In this document: piece after piece, positions 1 to 9,355 of the stretch
Position numbering within the stretch: the stretch's first letter is position 1
Layout of the letters: every line of letters begins with the position of its first letter
Origin: Rhodoferax sp.
GTDB taxonomy: Bacteria; Pseudomonadota; Gammaproteobacteria; Burkholderiales; Burkholderiaceae_C
Length of the DNA: 64,000 nt
Direction: 5' to 3'
Assembly: GCF_030697375.1 (NCBI RefSeq)
Contig: NZ_JAUYQD010000053.1
Location: 1-64,000 of the forward strand
The notes under the pieces: generated by a model
Told to the model about the DNA's origin: nothing
The model's database searches: none
The model's input: only the letters and a program-made list of their open reading frames with translations
Translations under genes and position numbers: made by a program

Positions 1-1
1 G

Positions 2-3000
2 CTGACCATTGGCTCCTCCGGTGCCTACACTTTCACGCCCAACGCCAACTACAACGGCACGGTGCCTGTGGCCACCTACTCCATGACCGATGGCTCCAGT
101 GGCGATACCTCCACCCTGGCCATCACCGTCACCCCCATCAATGACGGCCCCATCGCCATTGGCACCAGCAACACCGGCACCGAGGACGCCCCCTATATCG
201 CAGTTACCATTGAAGGCTCGGACATTGACGGCACGGTTTCAAGTTTCCGACTCACCACACTGCCGCTCAATGGGGCGCTGTACCGCGACGCTGCGCTGAC
301 ACAGTTGGTCATCATTGGCGCGGACATTCCGGCGGTTGGCAACAGTGCGCAGCTGTATTTCAAACCGGCGGAAAACTTCAACAGCGACGTGGGCGGCGGT
401 GGCGCGGCTCCAAGTTTCAACTTCACAGCGGTGGACAATTTGGGGGCCATATCCGCGCAGGCGACGGAGACCATCAACATTACCCAAGGCAATGATGGGC
501 CTCCCGTGGCGGCGACTGACTCATTCCAGACATTGGTCGGAACACCCATCACGTTTACACGTGCTCAGCTGCTATCGAACGATACCCTCAACGACTACGC
601 CACACTCACCTCTACAGGAGCCTTGCCTGCAGGGTTGACTTACGACAGCGGTACACAGACTTACACCTACAACCCTGGTGCGGCAGGAAGCTCGTCGTTC
701 ACCTACACCCTTACCGACCAGGATGGGCAAACCAACACTACCACTGTGAACTTAAGCGCCTATAACAGTCGCGATGACTTGGCCACGGTGTATGAGTCAG
801 GTCTCACAAACGGAACGGGAGGCGGAACTTCGACCGTATCCGGAACACTTTTTGGCAATGACACCTCATTGTCGGGAGCGATTACCAGCATCAACGGTGT
901 GACGCCCGTGGGTGGCTTCGTTACGATTACAGATGCATACGGTACGCTGGTAGTTAACACTTCTGTAGCAAGCAGCGGGGCGTATACCTACACACTCAAC
1001 TCAAGTGTTGATAACGACTCCGCCGCTGGCGCAACCCCTGCTGATTTTGTTCGCACCTATAACTATGTTCGTACCGGGGGAAATGCGAATCTACAGATCA
1101 CCATCAAAGACGACGCACCTACTGCTGAAAACAGCGTCACCGAGGTCGCCACAGTACCCTTGCCAAGCTACGAGGTGTGCATGATGCTCGACGTTTCGGG
1201 CAGTATGACCAACCCGAATGCCAGCGGCGACCAGCGCTTGGTCGATGCCAATGGCAATGCAACGGTTGTCAGCGCTGCAGGCTCTAACCTGGGAACATCC
1301 ACCTTGGCACAAGCCAAGGCCGCCATGAAGGAGCTGGTAAGCAAGTACTTTGATGAATCCAACAATGTGAGTATCCGATTGGGCATTTTCTCCACGAGTG
1401 CGCAAAGTGATGGCGTTTCTTACACCAGCAAAGCGACGGCTCTGGCCGCCATTGATGCATTACAAAACCTAACCGGGGGCACGAATTACCAGGCTGGATT
1501 AACCACGATGAAGGACACCATGTGGGGGGCCATCGCCAACCCCAATGACGGAAAGTCTCGCATCAGCTACTTCCTTACCGATGGCACCCCCAGTGGTGGT
1601 GACACCACCGACCCTGCAAGCGATACGGCGTCTGGATACCGGACGTTTGCCGCCAACAACAAAATTCAGTCTTACGCGTTGGGCATTGGCCCCGCAGTCG
1701 ATGTCAATTTGCTTGCACCGCTGAACGGCATCCACAACGTGGACGCCGACCGAAGTGACCTGGAGGCCGGCGCTGTGAACAACGGCAAGGATGCCGCCAT
1801 CATCGTGACCGACCTTGGAACGCTGACCTCGGTGTTGCAAGCCACGGTTCCGCAAGCGTTTGGTGGCAGCGTGTCTGGCGGTGGCACATCCGTCAAATTC
1901 GGAGCGGATGGGGGCTACATTCAATACATTGACCTCTTGCTCGACAGCGCCGATGCAGGCACCGAGCCCGACACCACGGTTCGATTCACCTACGACCCCA
2001 GCACTGGGCAGATCAGCAATAACAACAATACGATTGCGGGTGGAACCATCACCAGCACCATCCTGAACATTGGAAGTTCCCAGGGGTTTACCAAGGGCAC
2101 ACTGGTGTTTGACTTCACCACAGGAGACTACACCTACATTCCGCAAGGGTCGGCGGTGGAGGGCCAGGAAATCAACATTGGGTTTGGTGTGATCGACAAT
2201 GACGGAGACACGGCCAGCGCGACCAACACCATTCGCTTCATCGACGGAAAACCGCAGGCGTTCAATGACTTTGACACCTTGACACCCAGCACCGGCACCG
2301 CGGCAAGCAAGTTCTTTGAAGGCAACGTGCTCAACGCAGTGGGGACCGACGGCGGCGGCGCACAGGTGACTGGCTTCCGTACCGGTGCCAGTGGGGAAGA
2401 CGAGACCTTGGGCGTGGCAGACGTCACTCAAATTGTCTTCAAGGGTGCCACCTTTGACCTCACGACGGTGGGCAGCGGCACCGCTGCAGGTGGCAATTGG
2501 GCTGTCAATGCAGGCGGCGAGCTCACCTGGACCAGCAGCACCGAACCCGCCAATGTAATGACATTCCACCGAGACGGCTATTACAAATACACGCCCCCTG
2601 CTGCGCAAACCGGCACGCCGCCCCAAAACGCGACCACCACGGCCAGCTTTGTCAACAGCGCCACGGATGCCACCAACAAAGGCATTACCTTGGGTGCCTA
2701 CAGCCGAACCGCCAACCTGAACAACACGCCCAACAGCACCGTCACATTCAATGCAAGCGGCGCGGGTGTCAACGGCGGCAGTGGCAACAACCGTGTTGAC
2801 AATCTGGAGAACTTCTCCATCGTTTTCAACCGCGCCCAACATCCGCAAGGCGTGCAAAACGTGGTGATCAGCGTCAATGCTGCCAACAGCGGCTTGGGCA
2901 ACAATGGATCTGGGGCCGTTGCCACCTTGCAGTATTCGATCTACGACATTGCCGGCAACCTTTTGGGACAGTTTGCCAGCACCGCCGAAGGCAATGTGAC

Positions 3001-3988
3001 GATTCCCACGGGCTATGGCTGCATTGGAAAAATTCTGATTCAACCCAACAGCACCAACTCTGGCAGCACAGTGGGTTCCGCCACGATTGCTGGCGTATCT
3101 TTCAACCATGTCAACGTGGCAGGCACTGCTAGCATTCCTGATGAGACAATCCAATACACGATCACAGACAAGGACGTTGTCAACCCCGACAGTTCCACCG
3201 CCAGCTTGACATTGCGCGTGGTCACCAATGAGTATGTTGGCACCTCGGGCTCAGAAACCGTCACCGGTTCCAGTTCCAACGACTTAATTTCGGGCCTGGC
3301 CGGAGATGACACGTTGAACGGATTGGCGGGCAACGACATCATTCGCGGCGGCGACGGCAATGACACGATTGATGGCGGCGCCGACAACGACCAACTGTAT
3401 GGTGGCATGGGCAATGACACGATTGACGGTGGCACTGGGGATGATCTGGTCTACGGCGAGGCAGGCAACGACACGCTCGCTGGAAACGACGGCAACGACA
3501 CGTTATACGGTGGCGCCGGAACTGACATCATTCGCGGGGGACTGGGAGCGGACACCATCTCGGGCGGAGCAGGCAACGACACCTTGTATGGCAATACAGC
3601 CGCGTTGACCGACGCAACGACAGACACCTTTAAATGGGAACTGGCCGACAAAGGCAGTATTGGTGCACCTGCGGCCGATACGATTGTCGGGTTCGACAAC
3701 GCAAGCAAAACTGCTGGTGGTGACGTTCTGGACTTGCGCGACTTGCTCAGCGGTGAAAGCCATACGGGCAATGACCCCGGCAATCTGGCAAATTACCTGC
3801 ACTTTGAAAAATCGGGAACAGACACCATCATCCACGTCAGCAACGCAGGTCAGTTTGCTGCCGGATTCAGCGCGGCCAAGGATGTGCAAACCATCACCTT
3901 GCAAGGTGTGGACGTTGTCACCGGTTTTGCCAATGACCAGCAAATTGTGGCCGACCTGTTACTCAAACAAAAACTGATCACTGACTAA
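2..3988 (+). CDS. Giant RTX adhesin, C-terminal part (LapA-type, type I secreted); 5' end outside window
   Basis: The reading frame is open from the first bases, so the gene begins upstream. The visible ~1,330 residues contain cadherin/VCBS-like beta-sandwich repeats (many Ala/Gly/Thr/Asn, PxNDGP and KDDAPTAEN linkers), then a von Willebrand A domain around nt 1165-1860 with the MIDAS signature DVSGS, then further sandwich repeats. A block of RTX calcium-binding nonapeptides (GGDGNDTIDGG-like) at about nt 3290-3600 is followed by a C-terminal type I secretion signal region. Such proteins are exported by an HlyB/HlyD/TolC-type system, kept in the outer membrane, and mediate surface attachment. 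LapD, LapG and a TolC homologue lie just downstream, supporting a LapA-like role. Any LapG cleavage site would be in the missing N-terminus. The family call is firm; the adhesin role is inferred from domains and context. Confidence 0.93.
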   Translation: MTIGSSGAYTFTPNANYNGTVPVATYSMTDGSSGDTSTLAITVTPINDGPIAIGTSNTGTEDAPYIAVTIEGSDIDGTVSSFRLTTLPLNGALYRDAALTQLVIIGADIPAVGNSAQLYFKPAENFNSDVGGGGAAPSFNFTAVDNLGAISAQATETINITQGNDGPPVAATDSFQTLVGTPITFTRAQLLSNDTLNDYATLTSTGALPAGLTYDSGTQTYTYNPGAAGSSSFTYTLTDQDGQTNTTTVNLSAYNSRDDLATVYESGLTNGTGGGTSTVSGTLFGNDTSLSGAITSINGVTPVGGFVTITDAYGTLVVNTSVASSGAYTYTLNSSVDNDSAAGATPADFVRTYNYVRTGGNANLQITIKDDAPTAENSVTEVATVPLPSYEVCMMLDVSGSMTNPNASGDQRLVDANGNATVVSAAGSNLGTSTLAQAKAAMKELVSKYFDESNNVSIRLGIFSTSAQSDGVSYTSKATALAAIDALQNLTGGTNYQAGLTTMKDTMWGAIANPNDGKSRISYFLTDGTPSGGDTTDPASDTASGYRTFAANNKIQSYALGIGPAVDVNLLAPLNGIHNVDADRSDLEAGAVNNGKDAAIIVTDLGTLTSVLQATVPQAFGGSVSGGGTSVKFGADGGYIQYIDLLLDSADAGTEPDTTVRFTYDPSTGQISNNNNTIAGGTITSTILNIGSSQGFTKGTLVFDFTTGDYTYIPQGSAVEGQEINIGFGVIDNDGDTASATNTIRFIDGKPQAFNDFDTLTPSTGTAASKFFEGNVLNAVGTDGGGAQVTGFRTGASGEDETLGVADVTQIVFKGATFDLTTVGSGTAAGGNWAVNAGGELTWTSSTEPANVMTFHRDGYYKYTPPAAQTGTPPQNATTTASFVNSATDATNKGITLGAYSRTANLNNTPNSTVTFNASGAGVNGGSGNNRVDNLENFSIVFNRAQHPQGVQNVVISVNAANSGLGNNGSGAVATLQYSIYDIAGNLLGQFASTAEGNVTIPTGYGCIGKILIQPNSTNSGSTVGSATIAGVSFNHVNVAGTASIPDETIQYTITDKDVVNPDSSTASLTLRVVTNEYVGTSGSETVTGSSSNDLISGLAGDDTLNGLAGNDIIRGGDGNDTIDGGADNDQLYGGMGNDTIDGGTGDDLVYGEAGNDTLAGNDGNDTLYGGAGTDIIRGGLGADTISGGAGNDTLYGNTAALTDATTDTFKWELADKGSIGAPAADTIVGFDNASKTAGGDVLDLRDLLSGESHTGNDPGNLANYLHFEKSGTDTIIHVSNAGQFAAGFSAAKDVQTITLQGVDVVTGFANDQQIVADLLLKQKLITD

Positions 3989-4018
3989 TGGTGGACGGGC
4001 ACTTCGCCCACTGCACAG

Positions 4019-4057
4019 AAAAGGGAAACCGCGCAAAGCGGTTTCCCTTTTCTTTTT
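4019..4057. terminator. Rho-independent terminator, probably bidirectional
   Basis: A 14-bp perfect stem (AAAAGGGAAACCGC pairing with GCGGTTTCCCTTTT) with a 5-nt loop is followed by a T-rich tail. It lies between the convergent stops of the RTX adhesin gene and the lapD-like gene. The A-rich foot on the other strand would let it serve both genes. Confidence 0.9.
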
Positions 4058-4063
4058 TGTATT

Positions 4064-5989
4064 TCAAAACTCCACGGGCTCCCGTATCGCAGGCCCCGTG
4101 ACCCCATCAAAGCCCAGGCGAATCAAGGCATCCAGCTCCGCCTGGGTTGCCACCCCTTCGGCCAATACCTGCAAACCGATGTTGTGGGCAATGCTGCACA
4201 GTCCTTTCAGAAAAGCAACATTGCCGGCATTGCTCTCTACCCCCCGCACAAAACTGGAGTCCACTTTGAGGTAATCCAGCCCCAGATCGTGCAGCGCGCC
4301 GATCTGGCTGAACTGGTGCCCGTAATGCTCCAGCCCCACGCGACAGCCTACGCTTTTCAAGCTGCTGCACAGCTCGCGGAAGTCATCCAGGTGTTTGAGC
4401 GCCCCCGCTTCAGCGACCTCCAGCCACAGGCGCGAAGTCGTTGATTTTTGATTTTCCAAAAGCGCCACCAGCGCTTTTCGGAAACCAGCATCACCGACCG
4501 AACTGGCGGACAAGTTGATCGCCAGCCCAGGCAATTGGGGGTGCAATTGCAACTCCTTGATCCCCAATCCCACCGCAGCCAGGTCCAGTGCGGGGGTCAA
4601 TTTCAGTCTTTCAGCAATGGGCAAGAAGCGGCCAGCGGGCAGCCATTCACCCTTTTCATCAAACATCAAACGCAAAGGGCATTCGCGGTGGGACAGTTTT
4701 CCATCTGCATCCACCACGGGGAATGAAATCAAGCGTACCCAACCATGCTCTAGCGCACGTCGGATCATGAGCGCCCATTGATCGGAAGTCCTGGGCATTT
4801 CATCGGCATCGTCCTGTGCCGCTTCACGGACCGCATTGGCCCCCGCCATCTCGGCACTTGCCAAGGCAATGTCCACCCGTGCCAGCAAGGCCCCCATGTC
4901 GGAGCCGTACTTGAACCGCCCCACACCCATCGACGCCACTACGCCGTTTTCAACGTAGGGGGCAGCAACCACAACCAGCACTTGTAAAAGCTGCTTTGCA
5001 GCGGCCCGTCCGTCAATGGCGTCCGATAAGAGGACTGCAAAATCCGCTCCATTCAGCCGCGCCGCCACACCGAGACCCGATTGCGCGGCACACTCCCCCA
5101 GCGCCCCCCCAACCAAGCGCAGAAAATCATCCGTGGCAGCACGCCCCAGACGCCGATTGACACCCACCAAATCAGCCAAACGGATGAGCACCAAGGAGCC
5201 CCCCACTGCGTCTTCGGAGTCCAGGGACTGGCGCAAGCGGGCCATGAAATGGCTGCGATTGGTCAACCCCGTGAGCGGGTCAAAATTGGCTTCCCGCCGG
5301 ACCGTTTCCAGTCGGACCGCCTCCTCTTCAAACATGGATTTAAGCCGCCCCACGGTGGCATTCATGGCGACTGCCAACTGTCGGAGTTCCGGTACCGCCG
5401 GCTCGTCTATGGTGACAAACCGGCGCTGGGCAATGGCCTTGGCCTGCTCAATCACGGCGTTCAACGGACCACGCAAGCGGCGCAAAACCAGCGACCCCAG
5501 GTATCCACCAATCAGCCCCGCAACGGCCAACGCAAAAACCATCTCGTATGCACTCTTCCACAGTGCACCATAGGCAAACCGGCTGTGGCTGACCAAAGTG
5601 ACCGTTCCAAATTGTTTCCACCCGCTGCTGATTTGCGCTACCCCGGGATGTGCCCGTACTGGCAGTGCATTGACAAACCAGGCTGGCGCATCCAGATCAC
5701 CAGCGGGGGCAATACGCTCGGTGATCAGCCCACCCATGGGGTCGGTGATTCGAATCAGTTCGTAGTGTCCGCTGTCAAACAATGACGCCACCACCAGATC
5801 TGCCATCACCGCGTCCGGACTGCCTTGGCTCAGCGACAAGGCCAAGGCCGTGGCATTGTCGGTATTTTTGATGGAGAGTTGTGACTCCAGATACCCACGC
5901 GCACTGAGCAAAGATGCCACCAGACTGCCCCCCAACGCAAGCAAGGTACTGATAACGATGGCGAGCCAAAGCTGGCGATACAGGGACAT
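4064..5989 (-). CDS. lapD: LapD-like c-di-GMP receptor (LapD/MoxY periplasmic domain, HAMP, degenerate GGDEF-EAL)
   Basis: This 641-residue inner membrane protein should bind c-di-GMP and, when bound, sequester the LapG protease so that the adhesin stays on the cell surface. An N-terminal membrane segment (about 8-30) is followed by a periplasmic LapD/MoxY domain (about 31-145) with the GWKQFGTVTL...AYGALWKSA stretch typical of the family. A second membrane helix (about 150-170), a HAMP segment, a GGDEF-like domain whose signature is NGADF (313-317), and an EAL-like domain reading ECPLRL (436-441) complete it. Loss of both catalytic signatures fits a receptor rather than an enzyme. It lies 24 bp downstream of lapG on the same strand, so the two are probably co-transcribed. 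Confidence 0.93.
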   Translation of the reverse strand: MSLYRQLWLAIVISTLLALGGSLVASLLSARGYLESQLSIKNTDNATALALSLSQGSPDAVMADLVVASLFDSGHYELIRITDPMGGLITERIAPAGDLDAPAWFVNALPVRAHPGVAQISSGWKQFGTVTLVSHSRFAYGALWKSAYEMVFALAVAGLIGGYLGSLVLRRLRGPLNAVIEQAKAIAQRRFVTIDEPAVPELRQLAVAMNATVGRLKSMFEEEAVRLETVRREANFDPLTGLTNRSHFMARLRQSLDSEDAVGGSLVLIRLADLVGVNRRLGRAATDDFLRLVGGALGECAAQSGLGVAARLNGADFAVLLSDAIDGRAAAKQLLQVLVVVAAPYVENGVVASMGVGRFKYGSDMGALLARVDIALASAEMAGANAVREAAQDDADEMPRTSDQWALMIRRALEHGWVRLISFPVVDADGKLSHRECPLRLMFDEKGEWLPAGRFLPIAERLKLTPALDLAAVGLGIKELQLHPQLPGLAINLSASSVGDAGFRKALVALLENQKSTTSRLWLEVAEAGALKHLDDFRELCSSLKSVGCRVGLEHYGHQFSQIGALHDLGLDYLKVDSSFVRGVESNAGNVAFLKGLCSIAHNIGLQVLAEGVATQAELDALIRLGFDGVTGPAIREPVEF

Positions 5990-6013
5990 TCATCTCTCCT
6001 CAATTCTCAAAAT

Positions 6014-6700
6014 CTATTGAAAGCCTTCGGCGCGCACCCGTTTGAGCAAGTCTTCCCATCGGGACAGGCGTCCAGACCCGACGGCAGGAGCTAACTCTGC
6101 ACCGGAAGTACCCGCAAAAATCCCACGGCTGTTGAAGCTGAACACGGGAGACAAGTCCGGACGCCGCGAAGCCACACGAACATCACCGATCAAGTTGTCC
6201 AGCACCAAGGGCTCCTCATCGGGGCGCGCATAGTAAGCCAACACCATGTGCGCCTGGGTGGGGGCGCCTGCCGAAGAACCCGTACGGGCATGCACATAAG
6301 TCAGTCGCAGCTTCTCGGGAGCGACACCGACCATTTGCAAGGTGTAATACTTGGCGATGACGAAATCTTCACAGTCCCCAGCACCTCGCCCCAGGGTTTC
6401 CAGTGGTGTCGCCCAATAGTCGCTTTGCCCCCAAATTGTCATATCGTCACCAAAGGCAATGGAGCGATTGAAAAATTCATTCACTTTTCTCAATCGGTCT
6501 ACATCACTACCGACCACCCCGGACGCCACGAATTCGCGCCAGGCATTGAATCTGGACATGCCAACCGCTGCCCAGCGGGGGGTGAACGCTGCCAACAGCT
6601 GGTCAAAATTGGTGGCGGAATGAACGCCCAAGCCGACCCACAGGGACAAGCACAAAAGTCTGACCACAGATCGTCCAGAATAGCGTTGGATTGCCTGCAT
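6014..6700 (-). CDS. lapG: LapG-like periplasmic cysteine protease (transglutaminase-like, BTLCP)
   Basis: The 228-residue protein has a signal peptide (about 1-28) and a bacterial transglutaminase-like cysteine proteinase fold. The catalytic triad is visible as Cys110 (GAGDCEDF), His151 (QAHMVLAY) and Asp168 (LVLDNL); the His-Asp spacing of 17 matches Pseudomonas LapG as I recall it. In the family this calcium-dependent protease clips the N-terminus of LapA-type adhesins when c-di-GMP is low, releasing them from the surface. It precedes the lapD-like gene. Its only visible candidate substrate is the RTX adhesin at the window start, which is an inference from proximity. Confidence 0.94.
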   Translation of the reverse strand: MQAIQRYSGRSVVRLLCLSLWVGLGVHSATNFDQLLAAFTPRWAAVGMSRFNAWREFVASGVVGSDVDRLRKVNEFFNRSIAFGDDMTIWGQSDYWATPLETLGRGAGDCEDFVIAKYYTLQMVGVAPEKLRLTYVHARTGSSAGAPTQAHMVLAYYARPDEEPLVLDNLIGDVRVASRRPDLSPVFSFNSRGIFAGTSGAELAPAVGSGRLSRWEDLLKRVRAEGFQ

Positions 6701-6775
6701 GCAATGATCGCTTTAGAACGCAACTCCATCGCGGGAAAAACGCGAAAGCTCCAATTGAAATCCTTGTATTCGGGA

Positions 6776-6790
6776 ATTTGTCACACAAAT
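6776..6790. promoter_or_regulatory. Inverted repeat in the lapG / tolC-like divergent promoter region
   Basis: ATTTGT and ACAAAT form a perfect 6-bp inverted repeat around CAC in the 215-bp region between the divergent lapG-like and TolC-like genes. The position suits a regulator binding site for one or both genes. No regulator can be named, and short palindromes arise by chance. Confidence 0.3.
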
Positions 6791-6915
6791 CGCTGCTTGA
6801 TAGATATCAAAAAAACTAGAATGTCCGGGCCAAAGCTCCTTATCTGCAAGGATAGCCGCAACCGCGGTGACCAGGGGACATTTGGAATACTCAGTGTCAA
6901 AGGCACCTCCAGAAC

Positions 6916-8757
6916 ATGTACAAACGCTCCTTATTCATTGTCACCGCAAGCGCAGCCCTGTTGACCGGACCGGCTTTGGCGCAATCTGCCTCCGTGCTCA
7001 AAGAGGCGGTGGAGCGGGCCATTCTCAAAAATCCAGAAATCAAACTCAAATACCAAAACCTGATGGCGGTGACCAGCGAACAGGATGCGGCCAAAGGTGG
7101 CTGGCGCCCCAGGATTGATCTGGAGACCAATGCTGGGCGCAGAAACTCGCTGACCCCAGGCATGACGTCCGGGCTGGACTATGAGCATTCGGACGCAACC
7201 CTTCAACTGCGCCAAACCCTGTTTGACGGGTTTGCCACCGACAACGAAGTGCGCCGCCTCGGTTATTCACGCTGGGCTTCCTACTACGACCTGCTGTCTG
7301 CCAGCGACCAAATTGCGTTGGAGACCGTTCGCGCCTATATCGACGTCTTGCGTTACCGGGAACTGGTAACCCTGGCGCGCGACAATTTTGCCACCCACGC
7401 CGATGTGCACAACCGCCTGGAAAGCCGCGTCAAAGCGGGTGTAGGCCGACGGGTCGACTTGGAGCAAGCCGCTGGCCGCATGGCGCTGGCGGAGTCCAAC
7501 TGGTTGACGGAAGCCAGCAATTTGCACGATGTCATGGCCCGCTACCAGCGCCTGGTGGGCGAGACGCCGGCCGATGCACTGGCGCCCCCGCCCGCAATAG
7601 CCAAATTTCTGCCCCCGCGTGAGGGCTACATCAGCAACACAGTCCACAGCAACCCGGACTTCCTCAGCGCCGTGTCCACCATCCGCGCCTACCGCGCCGA
7701 TGCCAAGCTGCGTAAATCCCCCAACTACCCCACGCTGGAATTGCGGGCCAGCCAGAGCCTGGAAAAAAATCGCAGTGGCATCACCGGCGACTACCGTGAC
7801 AGTGCGCTGGAACTCGTGCTCAATTACAACCTGTACCGGGGAGGCAGCGATGCTGCACGCATTCAGCAGTACGCGGCGAAACTCAACTCGGCCTTTGACC
7901 TTCGCGACAAAACCTGCCGCGACGTGCGCCAAACGGCTTTGATCGCCCTCAACGACGTCAGCAAACTGGAAGCCCAGATCGGATTCTTGGCCCAGCACGA
8001 GTTATCCACCTCTAAAGCACGGGAGGCCTACCGGCAACAGTTTGATATCGGCCAACGCACCTTGCTGGACCTGCTGGACACGGAGAATGAGCTGTACCAA
8101 GCCCGCCGGGCCTTGGTCAATGCCGAGCAAGACCACCAACTGGCCCAAACCCGGGTGTTGGCCGTCAACGGGTCATTGCTGGGCGCCTTGCAATTGCGCC
8201 CGCTCCACCAGGAGGCACCCCCTGCCCCCGGAGGTGCCGAAGACGGTGACGACGCATTGCTGTGCAGCACAGACCTCCCCGCACAGCTGACACTGGACAA
8301 AACCGACCTCCCCAGCCCAGGCATCCCCCTGGTGGCGACCCCCACCCCGATACCGACCCCCGTTGTGGCAGCGCCGGAAGCGCTCCCACCAGTGGCAAAT
8401 GCTGCTTGTGCAGGCATTGCGCCCTCCGTGGAAAAATGGATTGCCGCTTGGAACAAGAAAGACATCAGCGGCTACTTTGCGTCCTACAGCGATGCCTTTG
8501 TTCCCGCCCTGGATCTCAAGCGCTCCGAATGGGAAGCGTTGCGCAAAAAACGGGTGGGCAAACAAGGGGGAATTTCCACCGTCTTGAAAAACATCAAACC
8601 CAGCCGTTGCGACGCCAAGACCTCCGAAGTCACATTCACCCAGGAATATGGCTCTGACCACTACCGCGACATTGTGGAAAAAACACTGGCCATGGAATAC
8701 GTCAACGGGCAGTGGAAAATCGTGCGTGAAACCGTGACCAAAGGCCGCACCTTCTAA
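6916..8757 (+). CDS. TolC-family outer membrane channel for type I secretion, with extra C-terminal NTF2/Cds6-like domain
   Basis: A signal peptide (about 1-23, ending ALAQ) leads into a TolC/LapE-type outer membrane efflux domain covering roughly residues 24-440, with coiled-coil segments and the family-typical RQQFDIGQRTLLDLLDTEN stretch. A Pro/Ala-rich linker (about 450-495) then joins a roughly 110-residue alpha+beta domain (about 500-613) resembling SnoaL/NTF2-like or Cds6-type domains, with WIAAWNKKDISGYFASY near its start. The expected role is the outer membrane channel exporting the neighbouring RTX adhesin. Genes for the ABC and membrane-fusion partners are not in the window. The C-terminal domain is unusual for TolC; its role is unknown. 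Confidence 0.9.
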   Translation: MYKRSLFIVTASAALLTGPALAQSASVLKEAVERAILKNPEIKLKYQNLMAVTSEQDAAKGGWRPRIDLETNAGRRNSLTPGMTSGLDYEHSDATLQLRQTLFDGFATDNEVRRLGYSRWASYYDLLSASDQIALETVRAYIDVLRYRELVTLARDNFATHADVHNRLESRVKAGVGRRVDLEQAAGRMALAESNWLTEASNLHDVMARYQRLVGETPADALAPPPAIAKFLPPREGYISNTVHSNPDFLSAVSTIRAYRADAKLRKSPNYPTLELRASQSLEKNRSGITGDYRDSALELVLNYNLYRGGSDAARIQQYAAKLNSAFDLRDKTCRDVRQTALIALNDVSKLEAQIGFLAQHELSTSKAREAYRQQFDIGQRTLLDLLDTENELYQARRALVNAEQDHQLAQTRVLAVNGSLLGALQLRPLHQEAPPAPGGAEDGDDALLCSTDLPAQLTLDKTDLPSPGIPLVATPTPIPTPVVAAPEALPPVANAACAGIAPSVEKWIAAWNKKDISGYFASYSDAFVPALDLKRSEWEALRKKRVGKQGGISTVLKNIKPSRCDAKTSEVTFTQEYGSDHYRDIVEKTLAMEYVNGQWKIVRETVTKGRTF

Positions 8758-8773
8758 ATCCAGAATCACCCAT

Positions 8774-8809
8774 AAAAAAAAGCGACTGCATTGCAGTCGC
8801 TTTTTTTTC
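8774..8809. terminator. Bidirectional intrinsic terminator
   Basis: A near-perfect palindrome (AGCGACTGCA pairing with TGCAGTCGCT) is flanked by A8 on one side and T8 on the other. It sits between the convergent TolC-like and ssb genes and would terminate both. Confidence 0.92.
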
Positions 8810-8823
8810 TCTAAAAATTCAAT

Positions 8824-9330
8824 TTAAAACGGAATATCGTCGTCCATGTCGTCAAAGCCGCTGGCGGGGCGGGGGGGGGGCGCCTGGCGCGGTGCGGGTG
8901 CCGGCGCGGCTGCGCGCGGTGCAGCAGCCGGGGCCATGCGGCGCGGTGGCGGTGGTGCGCCGCCTTCATCGCCATCGCTGGGGCCGCCCATGCCTTCGCG
9001 CCCGCCCAGCAGTTGCAACTCGGTGGCGATGATATCCACCGTGTTTTTTTCGATGCCCGACTGGTCGGTGTACTTGCCGTATTTGAGGCGACCTTCCACA
9101 TAAATGGGGCGGCCCTTGCGCACGTACTCGCCGGCGATCTCGGCCAGACGGTCGTAGAAGGTGACGCGGTGCCACTGGGTGTCTTCGATGCTTTCGCCGG
9201 TGTTTTTGTCCTTGCGGCGGCTGCTGGTGGCCACGCTGACATTGGCCACCGCCTGGCCCGAGGGCAGGTAGCGGATTTCGGGGTCGCGGCCGCAGTTGCC
9301 GACCAGGATGACTTTGTTCACGGATGCCAT
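8824..9330 (-). CDS. ssb: Single-stranded DNA-binding protein SSB
   Basis: The 168-residue protein starts at ATG 9330 (MASVNKVILVGNCG), the usual SSB start; an in-frame extension upstream is not homologous. An OB-fold occupies residues about 1-110 (RDPEIRYLPSGQAVANVSVAT, then DTQWHRVTFYDRLAE). A flexible Gly/Pro/Ala-rich linker follows, ending in the acidic tip DDMDDDIPF that recruits replication and repair partners. It coats single-stranded DNA in replication, recombination and repair. It lies 25 bp downstream of the MFS transporter gene on the same strand, a linkage common in Burkholderiales. The linker is interrupted by a C10 run (see the separate entry). Confidence 0.97.
   Translation of the reverse strand: MASVNKVILVGNCGRDPEIRYLPSGQAVANVSVATSSRRKDKNTGESIEDTQWHRVTFYDRLAEIAGEYVRKGRPIYVEGRLKYGKYTDQSGIEKNTVDIIATELQLLGGREGMGGPSDGDEGGAPPPPRRMAPAAAPRAAAPAPAPRQAPPPRPASGFDDMDDDIPF
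8871..8880 (-). repeat. C10 homopolymer tract inside the ssb linker
   Basis: Ten consecutive C residues on the ssb coding strand encode part of a Pro-rich stretch about 15 codons before the C-terminal tip. A one-base slip would replace the DDDIPF tip with a different tail. Tracts of this kind are slippage-prone, so it is either a phase-variable site or a place where the assembly should be checked. Confidence 0.85.
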
Positions 9331-9355
9331 GGTTTTCTCCAGATTAGGTGGGGCA

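Noticed and set aside
1499..3154. Long open frame on the minus strand inside the RTX adhesin gene
   Set aside because: Composition is the antisense shadow of the Gly/Thr-rich repeats and no domain or start signal is visible.
3290..3600. Short tandem DNA repeat
   Set aside because: It is explained by the RTX calcium-binding nonapeptides in the coding sequence.
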